DNA of 64,000 nucleotides from Spirochaetales bacterium (GTDB taxonomy: Bacteria > Spirochaetota > Spirochaetia > DSM-2461), in assembly GCA_028533045.1 (NCBI GenBank), contig JAQQAP010000022.1, positions 1-64,000 on the forward strand, given 5' to 3'. The translations under genes and the position numbers were made by a program. Shown here piece by piece: positions 32,655 through 40,813 of the stretch (positions within the stretch are counted from its first letter, which is position 1; each line of letters starts with the position of its first letter). Below the pieces are notes generated by a model. The model ran no database searches. It saw only the letters and a program-made list of their open reading frames with translations, and was not told where the DNA came from.

Positions 32655-33563
32655 TTATCTTATGGTAATAGTATCAATCCAGCTTCCCAAAATCCTGTGG
32701 CCGTCAATATCGACATATGCCTGAAGGGAATAATCCCCTGCCGGAAGCTCGGGCAAGAATTGAACATCCCAATTCGTGCTGTGAAATATGGTATATACAT
32801 CCCCATTCTTTTCGACATAATTATCATCAATCAAATCAAATTCTTCAGGCCTTAAAAAAGTGGATTGGGTATGATAAAGCTCATGATAAATTTCTAGCCC
32901 ATTCCCCTTGATTAGGACACCTAGAGGAGAAGACTCAACATAAAGAACATTATTCCCCTTGTTCTCAAAACCAAGAGAAAAAAGAGTAGAGTCGGAATAA
33001 TATCCTCCGTCTAAAGCCAGGGAATCGTAAGGATCGAAATCCAAATGGGAAGTACCGCCGTTTTCGCTAATGTAAACGTTCTCAATTGAACTGCCCAGAA
33101 TTTCATACTTCTCATCGATAAGGACAAAGGGCTGAACACTGTATTTCCCCGAGGGGAGTTCCGGTACAAACTCGGCTTCTCCTTCTTCCCCTTCAAGTTC
33201 AAGAACATAGTATTCCTCATAATTGACAACGTAGCTATCTATTAGAATATACCATGCCCCCGGTTCAATAGACTTAACTTTTGTATAAAAAAGATACTGA
33301 CGCAAAGAAATATCTTCTCCCACAATACGAACTCCTAGCAGAACCTCATTATTGATTTCAATGGGAGATGGACCGGTATTCTCAAGGGAGACATAAAACT
33401 CACCGGCATAGCGCGGATTAAAGCCGCCCTTTACCTTTAAGTCCCCATTGGGATAGGACAAAAAGAGGTCACCCCCATCCTGAGCTTCCTGCGCAAAAAG
33501 GAATACCCCTGAAATGACAAATAAGATCAATCCCAAAAATCTCACATGGTTATTATGACTCAT
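32655..33563 (-). CDS. Secreted two-domain protein of unknown function
   Basis: 302 aa with a signal peptide (about 1-25, ending VFLFAQ). The mature part is an internal duplication: residues about 33-165 and 185-300 share the pattern ...SL-N-G---IEI/LYVE...LGV-I-G...I--Y-LYHT/FYTK...I---EFVPELPSGKYS / VQFLPELPAGDYS and end in an Ig-like strand. The repeated 'ELP(S/A)G.YS..(P/A)' looks like the last strands of a beta-sandwich. Function unknown; the operon with the ankyrin protein suggests they work together in the envelope. GAGGAGA precedes the ATG. Confidence 0.65.
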   Translation of the reverse strand: MSHNNHVRFLGLILFVISGVFLFAQEAQDGGDLFLSYPNGDLKVKGGFNPRYAGEFYVSLENTGPSPIEINNEVLLGVRIVGEDISLRQYLFYTKVKSIEPGAWYILIDSYVVNYEEYYVLELEGEEGEAEFVPELPSGKYSVQPFVLIDEKYEILGSSIENVYISENGGTSHLDFDPYDSLALDGGYYSDSTLFSLGFENKGNNVLYVESSPLGVLIKGNGLEIYHELYHTQSTFLRPEEFDLIDDNYVEKNGDVYTIFHSTNWDVQFLPELPAGDYSLQAYVDIDGHRILGSWIDTITIR

Positions 33564-33667
33564 TAAATATTCTCCTCTCGCCTCTTCTTTCTGTCCTAAT
33601 AATTAGTCAACAAAGATACACCATAACAAAGATTAAGGAAAGCACATGCCTAACAAGGAAAAATAGA

Positions 33668-33704
33668 GAAAAAAAAGCTCCCGAACCAAACCGGCCCGGA
33701 AGCT
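33668..33704 (-). terminator. Terminator of the acc operon
   Basis: Twelve consecutive base pairs (including three G-U) between AGCTTCCGGGCC and GGTTCGGGAGCT, followed by eight T on the minus strand; 28 bases after the accA stop. Confidence 0.9.
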
Positions 33705-33731
33705 ATATGAAACACAATAAGTAATTTGAGA

Positions 33732-34691
33732 CTAATTAAACAAGCGGGAAAACAGACCGAACAGGTCCTGTTCCTTACCGGCGCTCTCGGTGAACTGACC
33801 GATTTCACGTATTTTGCGTGACCGGTAGCGAATAAGACTCTCCGGCTTTTTCTTGCTCAGTACGGCGGTATTCGTAAGGATAAGCTCCTTTATCATTTCC
33901 GCCGTATAGCCCGGATTATTCTGCACTCCGCCGGGAGCTTCGGGAATAATCCCATGAATAATACCAAACTCAAAAAGGTCCTTGGCGGTCATTTTCATGA
34001 TATCCGCCGCTTCTTTGGCCTTATTGCTGTCACGCAGCAAAATAGAAGCAAATCCCTCCGGTGAGATTACGGAATAGATGGAGTTTTCCAGCATGTAAAG
34101 CTTGTCGCCCACACCAATTCCCAGAGCTCCACCGGAGCCCCCTTCACCAATAACAAAACAGATGATGGGCACTTTTAGAAGGGAAAATTCCTTAAGGTTC
34201 TTGGCAATGGCCTCACCAATACCCCGGGCTTCCGCCTCAGGTCCGGGATAGGCACCGGAGGTATCAATAAAGGTTACCACGGGACGGTTGAACTTTTCCG
34301 CCTGTTTCACCAGACGAAGAGCCTTACGGTACCCTTCGGGGCCGCCCATTCCGTAGTTACGGTAGAGGTTTTCCTTGAGGTTGGAACCCTTCTGGTTACC
34401 AATAAAGGTAAAAGCCTGACCGTTGATGGTTCCGATTCCCCCAATAAGGGCGGGGTCATCCCTAAAGTAGCGATCTCCGTGAAGCTCAATAAAATCATCG
34501 CAGATAAGATTGATGAATTCCAGGGCTCCCGGACGATCCAGACGTCGGGCAAGCTGAACCTTTTCCCAGGTGGGAGAGTCCTTGCCCACATTCAGCATGG
34601 CTTCAATCTCTTCCAGGCTCTTGTTAATATCCAGATTATTTTCTCCGGCAAGGCTTTTCAGCTCTTTCAGCTTATTCTTCAGTTCTTCCAC
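33732..34691 (-). CDS. accA: Acetyl-CoA carboxylase carboxyltransferase subunit alpha
   Basis: With AccD, transfers CO2 from carboxybiotin to acetyl-CoA to make malonyl-CoA. 319 aa, normal length. Recognisable crotonase-fold segments: WEKVQLARRLDRPGALEFI, GDRYFRDDPALIGGIG, GNQKGSNLKENLYRNYGM, TFIDTSGAYPGPEAEARG and VIGEGGSGGALGIGVGDKLYMLENSIYSVISPEG. It starts at GTG; the Shine-Dalgarno GGAGAG lies within the last codons of accD, two bases away, so the pair is coupled. Last gene of accB-accC-accD-accA. Confidence 0.97.
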   Translation of the reverse strand: MEELKNKLKELKSLAGENNLDINKSLEEIEAMLNVGKDSPTWEKVQLARRLDRPGALEFINLICDDFIELHGDRYFRDDPALIGGIGTINGQAFTFIGNQKGSNLKENLYRNYGMGGPEGYRKALRLVKQAEKFNRPVVTFIDTSGAYPGPEAEARGIGEAIAKNLKEFSLLKVPIICFVIGEGGSGGALGIGVGDKLYMLENSIYSVISPEGFASILLRDSNKAKEAADIMKMTAKDLFEFGIIHGIIPEAPGGVQNNPGYTAEMIKELILTNTAVLSKKKPESLIRYRSRKIREIGQFTESAGKEQDLFGLFSRLFN

Positions 34692-34693
34692 GG

Positions 34694-35494
34694 CTACTCT
34701 CCTTTATGGGTTTTGAGCAGAAAGGACAGGGTTTTCTTAAGCTCGTTCCGGGGGACGATTTTGTCAACAAAACCCTTCTCCTGCTGGAATTCGGCACTCT
34801 GGAATCCGGCGGGGAGTTTCTTGTTGATCGTACCTTCGATAACACGGGGCCCGGCAAACCCAATAAGGGCGCCCGGCTCGGCAAGGGTTACGTCTCCCAA
34901 CATGGCAAAGGAAGCGGTTACGCCCCCCGTTGTGGGATGGGTCAAAACGATAAAAAGGGGCACACCCAAATCGTCTAAAAGGGCACAGGCGTTGGCTGTC
35001 TTGGCCATCTGCATAAGGGAGAAAATCCCCTCCTGCATTCGGGCCCCGCCGGAGGCGGTAAACAGAACAACCGGAGTATTGGTATCGGCCCCCCGAAGGA
35101 TGGCCCGGGTGATTTTCTCACCCACAACGGATCCCATGGAACCTCCCATAAACTGGAAGGACATGACGCCCAAAACAACATCGTCCCCGTTAATCTTGGC
35201 CGTACCGGTTACTACGGCGTCGTCCAATTCGGACTTCTTCTGGGCCTGGGTGATTTTTTCTTCGTAACCGTCCAGAGCGATGGGGTTCTTGCTCACCAGA
35301 TCGTGGTCGGTTTCTTTAAAGCTGCCCTCGTCGGCTACCAGGTGAATCCGGGCGGCGGCGGGCATACGAAAGTGATATCCGCAACCAGTACAGACCTGGG
35401 AGTGGTTAATCATAGCCTCTTCGGTCATGACAGTCAGGCAGCGGGGACATTCAGTCTTGGTCACCTGCGCATGGGGTTTGGTCATATTAATCAT
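34694..35494 (-). CDS. accD: Acetyl-CoA carboxylase carboxyltransferase subunit beta
   Basis: 266 aa. The N-terminus has the zinc ribbon of AccD: TECPRCLTVM and QVCTGCGYHF (four Cys, about residues 15-37). The crotonase domain follows with VTGTAKINGDDVVLGVM, FMGGSMGSVVGEKI, FTASGGARMQEGI and LTHPTTGGVTASFAMLGD. It acts with AccA as an alpha2beta2 carboxyltransferase. GAGGTAGGAT is upstream of the ATG. It lies 10 bases after accC. Confidence 0.97.
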   Translation of the reverse strand: MINMTKPHAQVTKTECPRCLTVMTEEAMINHSQVCTGCGYHFRMPAAARIHLVADEGSFKETDHDLVSKNPIALDGYEEKITQAQKKSELDDAVVTGTAKINGDDVVLGVMSFQFMGGSMGSVVGEKITRAILRGADTNTPVVLFTASGGARMQEGIFSLMQMAKTANACALLDDLGVPLFIVLTHPTTGGVTASFAMLGDVTLAEPGALIGFAGPRVIEGTINKKLPAGFQSAEFQQEKGFVDKIVPRNELKKTLSFLLKTHKGE

Positions 35495-35504
35495 AGATCC
35501 TACC

Positions 35505-36821
35505 TCAGTCTTTTATAATCTGCCCGTAGAGGGCGGTATCGAATTTTCCGGAACGGAAAGGACGGCACTCAAGAAGGACAATCTGTTCTTCGCAGTTCGT
35601 ATCGAGCCCTTCCAGTTCCATCTCCTTAAGAACACGAACCATCCGCTTGATTCCCTGCTGCCGGTCGGGCGCCTGAATAAGCACCTTGGCAATCATGGAA
35701 TCGTAATAGGGGGGCACCATGTAACCGGGGAAAATATGGGTATCCACACGGACGGAAGGTCCCAGGGGCGGAACAAAACTGGTAATTCGTCCGGCTCCGC
35801 GGGCATTAATACGCGCTTCCAGGGCGTAACCTTCGATACGAACATCATCCTGAGTAATTTCCATCTTTCCCGTGGTACAGGCCAAAATCTGCTGGCGAAT
35901 AATATCCACGCCGGTCATAAGCTCGGTTACGGTATGTTCTACCTGAACCCGGGCGTTTACTTCCATAAAGAAGAACTCCCCCTTCTCTACGAGGAATTCA
36001 ATGGTACCCGCTCCGGTATAACCAATGTTCTTAAACAGGGTTACCGAAGCCTTTTCGATCTGAGACCTCATCTCATCGGTAAGAATGGTAGAGGGTGACT
36101 CTTCCAGGAGTTTCTGGTGATTTTTCTGAACCGAACAGTCCCTCTCCCCCAGATAAATCACATTATCCTTCCCGTCTGCCAGAAGCTGAACTTCCACGTG
36201 CCGGGGCTGGGTCATGTATTTTTCCATATAGAGAGTGGGATCGCCAAAGTTCTTAAGCGCTTCCTGACTGGCAATGGGAAAGGCTGACTTGAGCTCGTCT
36301 ATGGAGTTGACGATTCTCATTCCCTTCCCGCCCCCGCCGGAGGCCGCTTTTACAATAAGAGGGAATCCCATGGACTCGGCCAGCTTAACCGCTGCGTCCA
36401 CAGACTCAACGGCGCCGTCACTACCGGGAATAAGGGGCAGTCCCGCTTCGTCGGCGGTTCTTTTAGCCTGTACCTTATCTCCCAGCATACGGGTTACATG
36501 AGGATCGGGACCAATAAAGATAAGACCCGCTTCCTGGGCCATTTCGGCAAAGTCGGCATTTTCAGAAAGGAATCCTACACCGGGGTGAACCGCTTCACAG
36601 TGGGTAAAGACAGCAGCACTGATAAGGTTCTCCATTTTCAAATAACTGTCCGAAGACGGGGCCGGTCCTATACAGACTGACTTGTCCGCCATTTTCACGG
36701 GGAGGGACTCCTTGTCTGCCTCGGAGTATACCACAACCGTTTCGATCCCCATTTCCTGACAGGTTCGGATGATACGAACGGCAATCTCCCCTCTGTTGGC
36801 AATCAGAAGGCGCTTAATCAT
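35505..36821 (-). CDS. accC: Biotin carboxylase subunit of acetyl-CoA carboxylase
   Basis: Carboxylates the biotin of AccB using ATP and bicarbonate. 438 aa. ATP-grasp protein with the expected blocks: KRLLIANRGEIAVRIIRTC, HPGVGFLSENADFAE, KAASGGGGKGMRIV (Gly-rich ATP loop), ERDCSVQKNHQKLLEE, FMEVNARVQVEHTVTE and the catalytic Arg region in ARINA. Its ATG overlaps the accB stop by four bases (ATGA). Confidence 0.97.
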   Translation of the reverse strand: MIKRLLIANRGEIAVRIIRTCQEMGIETVVVYSEADKESLPVKMADKSVCIGPAPSSDSYLKMENLISAAVFTHCEAVHPGVGFLSENADFAEMAQEAGLIFIGPDPHVTRMLGDKVQAKRTADEAGLPLIPGSDGAVESVDAAVKLAESMGFPLIVKAASGGGGKGMRIVNSIDELKSAFPIASQEALKNFGDPTLYMEKYMTQPRHVEVQLLADGKDNVIYLGERDCSVQKNHQKLLEESPSTILTDEMRSQIEKASVTLFKNIGYTGAGTIEFLVEKGEFFFMEVNARVQVEHTVTELMTGVDIIRQQILACTTGKMEITQDDVRIEGYALEARINARGAGRITSFVPPLGPSVRVDTHIFPGYMVPPYYDSMIAKVLIQAPDRQQGIKRMVRVLKEMELEGLDTNCEEQIVLLECRPFRSGKFDTALYGQIIKD

Positions 36822-37276
36822 ATGCGCTTAACCCTAAAAAGAGGTGTACCGAATTCGGCCAGCTGACCTGAATCGAGGAGGACCTCCACGATTTCGCAGT
36901 CAAATTCCGCTTCCAACTCGTTCATAATCTTCATAGCTTCTAATATACAGAGAGTCTCACCGGCCTTAATGGTCTGTCCCACTTCGGCAAAAGCGGGAGC
37001 ATCGGGCGCGGGCTGACGGTAAAAAGTACCCACCAGAGGAGCAGAAATAAGCTCTCCTTCCTGGGTATCGCCCTGGGCAGCAGCGGCAACCGGGGCCCCT
37101 GCGACTGCCTGAGGAGCGGCTGCGGGAAGGGCCTGAGCCACAACCGGGGCACCGCCCTTCTTCATGGATATGAGCTGTTCTTCCACCTCAAAAGTCAGTT
37201 CGCTTAATTCGGATTTCTCGAATTTCTCCATTATTTCAAAAAGGTCTTCCTTATTTTTTACAAAACCACTCGACAT
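36818..37276 (-). CDS. accB: Biotin carboxyl carrier protein
   Basis: 152 aa. An N-terminal helical region (1-40) leads to a flexible Ala/Pro-rich linker (about 50-75), then the biotinyl domain with the modified lysine in CILEAMKIMNE and the thumb region LVGTFYRQPAPDAPAF. The start at 37276 follows GGAGA; the frame is open further upstream but that part has no ribosome site and would cover the promoter. First gene of the acc operon. Confidence 0.96.
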   Translation of the reverse strand: MSSGFVKNKEDLFEIMEKFEKSELSELTFEVEEQLISMKKGGAPVVAQALPAAAPQAVAGAPVAAAAQGDTQEGELISAPLVGTFYRQPAPDAPAFAEVGQTIKAGETLCILEAMKIMNELEAEFDCEIVEVLLDSGQLAEFGTPLFRVKRI

Positions 37277-37316
37277 GGGAGAGTCTCCTTCGTTTTTGAT
37301 CTTTCTCACAAAAACT

Positions 37317-37345
37317 AATATATCGCGATTATGAGAATCTGTCAA
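37317..37345 (-). promoter_or_regulatory. acc operon promoter
   Basis: TTGACA (37340-37345), 17-base spacer, TATATT (37317-37322) on the minus strand. Its -35 box is the left half of the palindrome TGTCAATATTGACA (37340-37353), whose right half is the -35 box of fabH. Confidence 0.85.
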
Positions 37346-37347
37346 TA

Positions 37348-37376
37348 TTGACAAAAAGAGATAAAGTGTAAATAAT
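37348..37376 (+). promoter_or_regulatory. fab operon promoter, leaderless arrangement
   Basis: TTGACA (37348-37353), 17-base spacer, AATAAT (37371-37376), then seven bases to the ATG at 37384. An ATG at 37375 overlaps the -10 box and so cannot be the main start from this promoter. It lies two base pairs from the acc -35 box. Confidence 0.75.
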
Positions 37377-37383
37377 GGAAAAT

Positions 37384-38367
37384 ATGAATGCATATATCAG
37401 TTCATTAGGACATTTTGTTCCACAAAAAAGGGTCTCCAACGATGAGTTGTCCAAGACCCTGGACACCAATGACGAGTGGATCCGCTCCCACACGGGAATA
37501 GGCAACCGTCATATAGCCTCGGAAGAGGAAACCACCGCCTATATGGGTTACCAGGCCGCCAAGGAGGCTCTTAATAAAAGAGGGCTCACCGCAGAAGACA
37601 TAGATATGATTCTGGTAGCCACGGTTACCCCCGACTATCATGAAATGCCCTCCACCGCCTGCCTTATTCAGGATATGCTGGGAAACAAAAGCTGTGCCGC
37701 CGTAGATATTAAAGCGGCCTGTACCGGTTTTGTTTACGGCCTGGAAATGGGCAAGGGCCTTATAAATAACGGAACTTGCTCCCGTATTCTTGTTATCGGC
37801 ACGGAACGACTCTCCCGGGTCCTGGACTGGACAAACCGGAATAACTGCATTCTCTTTGGAGACGGTGCGGGAGCGGCTGTTCTTGAAGTGAACGACGACG
37901 AAACCCGCGGGGTAATTAACTCCCTCCTGCGAGCGGAAGGTTCCGGCGCAGGTGCTCTGAGCCACCCCAAGGGGGGAACGAAGGATCCTTTTAAAGAGGG
38001 AGATGTGGTAGGAAAGGACCACTACCTCTTTATGGACGGCCGCCGGGTGTACGAATTCGCCGTACGGGCCAATACGGTTATTCTTAAAGACCTTATGGAA
38101 AAGAACAATCTTTCCGTAGATGATATTGACTGGATCGTTCCCCACCAGGCCAACCGCCGGATTATCGAAGCGGCGGCCAAACGGGACAAAATCCCCATTG
38201 ACAAATTCTATTTGAATATGGAAGAGTTTGCTAATACGTCGGGGGCCTCTATTCCTCTGGCACTTTCCGATATGGAAGAGAAGGGCCTCCTTAAAAGAGG
38301 ACAGAAGATTCTTACCGTGGGATTCGGCGCCGGGCTGACTTACGGCGGAAACTATATAATTTGGTAA
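37384..38367 (+). CDS. fabH: Beta-ketoacyl-ACP synthase III
   Basis: Starts fatty-acid synthesis by condensing an acyl-CoA primer with malonyl-ACP. 327 aa from the ATG at 37384 (a start at 37375 would add three residues). Catalytic triad visible: Cys113 in DIKAACTGFVYG, His in WIVPHQANRRIIEAAAKR, Asn in EFANTSGASIPLAL. The early RSHTGIGNRHIA is also typical. Start choice follows the promoter position; no Shine-Dalgarno is present. First gene of the fab operon, divergent from acc. Confidence 0.95.
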   Translation: MNAYISSLGHFVPQKRVSNDELSKTLDTNDEWIRSHTGIGNRHIASEEETTAYMGYQAAKEALNKRGLTAEDIDMILVATVTPDYHEMPSTACLIQDMLGNKSCAAVDIKAACTGFVYGLEMGKGLINNGTCSRILVIGTERLSRVLDWTNRNNCILFGDGAGAAVLEVNDDETRGVINSLLRAEGSGAGALSHPKGGTKDPFKEGDVVGKDHYLFMDGRRVYEFAVRANTVILKDLMEKNNLSVDDIDWIVPHQANRRIIEAAAKRDKIPIDKFYLNMEEFANTSGASIPLALSDMEEKGLLKRGQKILTVGFGAGLTYGGNYIIW

Positions 38368-38385
38368 TTTACAGGAGAAATAAAC

Positions 38386-39123
38386 ATGCTGTTAAAGGAT
38401 AAGAAAGTATTTGTAACCGGCGGTTCCCGGGGTATCGGGAAAGCGATTGTAACGGCCTGTTTGGAGCAGGGCGCCCATGTGTCCTATTTGAGCACCAAGG
38501 AGAGCCCCTTTCACAGTGAAATGGAAGCCGTTGCCAAGGCGTCCGGAGTGACCCTTAAATGGTTTCAGGGCAATGTGACCGACGAAGAGGGCATTGTTAA
38601 GATTATGGAAGAGGTGACCGCCGACGGTCTGGACGTTGTGGTTAACAACGCCGGTATCGAACGGGACGGTCTGGTATTCCGCATGGGAACCGATCAGTGG
38701 CAGCAGGTACTGGACGTAAACCTGACCGGAGCCTTCATTGTGGCCCGGGAAGCGTCCCGTTTTATGATCCGCCAGAGATCGGGCGCCATTGTAAACATGG
38801 CTTCCGTTATCGGTCTTATGGGAAATGCGGGCCAGACCAACTACGCCGCCAGCAAGGCCGGTCTCATCGGTTTTACCAAGGCACTGGCCAAAGAAACGGC
38901 CAAACGCGGCGTGCGGGTTAACGCGATTGCTCCCGGTTTTATCAAAACCGATATGACCGACAAGCTTAAAGATGATATTAAAGAATCGATTCAGGCTCAA
39001 ATCCCCATGAATTCCCTGGGTGAGCCGGAAGATATTGCCAATGCAGTGATTTACCTGGCCTCCGATATGGCCCGCTACGTTACCGGTCAGGTTCTGACCG
39101 TTGACGGCGGAATGGTAATGTAA
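38386..39123 (+). CDS. fabG: 3-oxoacyl-ACP reductase
   Basis: NADPH-dependent reduction of 3-ketoacyl-ACP. 245 aa, SDR fold: TGGSRGIGKAIV for cofactor binding, NNAGIERDGLVFRM, catalytic Ser in NMASVIGLMGNAG and Tyr-x3-Lys in TNYAASKAG, IAPGFIKTDMTD and the C-terminal VTGQVLTVDGGMVM. AGGAGA precedes the ATG. Position between fabH and fabF, without an acpP between, confirms the fatty-acid role over other SDR functions. Confidence 0.95.
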   Translation: MLLKDKKVFVTGGSRGIGKAIVTACLEQGAHVSYLSTKESPFHSEMEAVAKASGVTLKWFQGNVTDEEGIVKIMEEVTADGLDVVVNNAGIERDGLVFRMGTDQWQQVLDVNLTGAFIVAREASRFMIRQRSGAIVNMASVIGLMGNAGQTNYAASKAGLIGFTKALAKETAKRGVRVNAIAPGFIKTDMTDKLKDDIKESIQAQIPMNSLGEPEDIANAVIYLASDMARYVTGQVLTVDGGMVM

Positions 39124-39140
39124 GGAAAGGAGAAAGAGAG

Positions 39141-40382
39141 ATGAAACGAGTAGTAGTAACCGGAATGGGAACAATCAGCCCCATCGGCCACAATGTGGAA
39201 GAATTCTGGAAAAATATAAAAGCCGGAGAAATCGGCATTGACACAATCACCCAGTTCGATGCGACCAATACGGCCACCAAGATTGCCGCAGAAGTAAAAG
39301 ACTTCAAAGCCTCCGACTACTTTTCCGGTAAAGCGGCCCGAAAGATGGCCCGTTTTACCCAGTTTGCCGTAGCGGCCAGTGTGGAAGCCATGAACGATGC
39401 GGGACTGGCCGAAGACAACTTTGACCACCAACGGGCCGGTTGTATTCTGGGATGCGGTATCGGCGGACTCGATGTTACCGAAGATAACGTAAAAGGAATG
39501 GTCGATCGAGGTCCTATTGCGGGTATCGCCCCCATGACCATCCCCAAACTCATAAGCAACGAAGGCCCCGCCAACGTTTCCATTACCCACAAGCTACACG
39601 GCCCCTGTTTCGCACTGGCCACCGCCTGCGCTTCCGGAACCGATGCTATCGGTTACGCCCTGAACACCATCAGAACCGGTATGGCCGACATTATGGTTAC
39701 CGGCGGTACGGAAGCGACCATCACCGAATTTGCCGTTGGTTCTTTTAACAAACTCCTGGCCCTGAGTACCAGAAACGACGACCCCAAAGCCGCCTGTAGA
39801 CCCTTTGACAAGGACAGAGACGGATTTATCATGGGAGAAGGAGCGGGTATCCTGATTCTCGAAGAGCTGGAACACGCCAAAAAGCGGGGCGCCACCATCT
39901 ATGCCGAACTGGCCGGATACGGAATGACCTGTGATGCGGACCACCTGACCGCTCCCGATCCGGAAGGAAAGGGCGGGGCCGAATCCATGAGAATCGCCGT
40001 AAAAGACGCGGGCCTTGAGATGGAAGACATTGACTACATCAACGCCCACGGAACATCTACCCCCGTAAACGATCCCTGCGAAACACTCGCCATCAAGGCT
40101 GCCTTCGGCGACCATGCGAAGAAGATAAAAATCAGCTCCACCAAAGCCATGCACGGACACATGCTCGGCGCTACGGGCGGTGTGGAAGCGATTGTTTGTA
40201 TCAAAGCCATTAACGACAGCTACGTTCCTCCCACGCTTAACCTGGAAGAGCCCGACGAAAAGTGCGACCTTGACTACGTACCCAACAAAGGTATAGAAAT
40301 GGAAGTAAACGCCGCCCTTTCCGATAACCTCGGATTTGGTGGTCACAACGGCTCCATCGTTTTCAAGAAATACAAAGGTTAA
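39141..40382 (+). CDS. fabF: Beta-ketoacyl-ACP synthase II
   Basis: Elongating condensing enzyme, 413 aa. Cys163 in ATACASGTDAIGYA, first His in NAHGTSTPVND and second His in KAMHGHMLGATGGVEA form the Cys-His-His triad. It begins MKRVVVTGMGTISPIG and ends with NLGFGGHNGSIVFKK, as in FabF. AAGGAG lies upstream of the ATG. It follows fabG by 17 bases. Confidence 0.97.
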   Translation: MKRVVVTGMGTISPIGHNVEEFWKNIKAGEIGIDTITQFDATNTATKIAAEVKDFKASDYFSGKAARKMARFTQFAVAASVEAMNDAGLAEDNFDHQRAGCILGCGIGGLDVTEDNVKGMVDRGPIAGIAPMTIPKLISNEGPANVSITHKLHGPCFALATACASGTDAIGYALNTIRTGMADIMVTGGTEATITEFAVGSFNKLLALSTRNDDPKAACRPFDKDRDGFIMGEGAGILILEELEHAKKRGATIYAELAGYGMTCDADHLTAPDPEGKGGAESMRIAVKDAGLEMEDIDYINAHGTSTPVNDPCETLAIKAAFGDHAKKIKISSTKAMHGHMLGATGGVEAIVCIKAINDSYVPPTLNLEEPDEKCDLDYVPNKGIEMEVNAALSDNLGFGGHNGSIVFKKYKG

Positions 40383-40390
40383 GGTGATTT

Positions 40391-40813
40391 ATGAGTAACG
40401 AAATTGAACAGCTTCTTCCCCACAGGGACCCCTTTTTGTTTGTCGACCGGATTGAATCGTGCGACGAAAAAAGCATTGTAGGTTATAGAAAATACACAGA
40501 AAACGACTTTTTCTTTAAGGGTCACTTCCCCGGACACCCGGTTGTTCCCGGTGTTCTTTTGATCGAAGCCATGGCCCAGGTAGGCGGCGCCGGTCTCAAG
40601 AAAAGCGGTACCGCCTCTGCGAGCGCCCTCTTTTTCCTGGCCACCGTGGAAAAGGCCAAATTCCGCCGCCAGGTCGTCCCCGGTGACGAAGTACGCTTCG
40701 AAATCGAAAACGAAATGGTTTCCGGACGAATGATCAAGCAGAAGGGTAAAGCCTTCGTCGGCGACGAGTTGGCTTGTCAGGCCAGCTGGATGTGTGTAGC
40801 AGGAGAAGCATAA
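40391..40813 (+). CDS. fabZ: 3-hydroxyacyl-ACP dehydratase
   Basis: Dehydrates 3-hydroxyacyl-ACP to trans-2-enoyl-ACP. 140 aa hot-dog fold: LLPHRDPFLFVDRI, active-site His45 in GHFPGHPVVPG and Glu59 in LLIEAMAQ, separated by the 14 residues usual for FabZ. The stop overlaps the fabV start (TAATG), so the dehydratase and the enoyl reductase are coupled, matching their successive reactions. Confidence 0.95.
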   Translation: MSNEIEQLLPHRDPFLFVDRIESCDEKSIVGYRKYTENDFFFKGHFPGHPVVPGVLLIEAMAQVGGAGLKKSGTASASALFFLATVEKAKFRRQVVPGDEVRFEIENEMVSGRMIKQKGKAFVGDELACQASWMCVAGEA

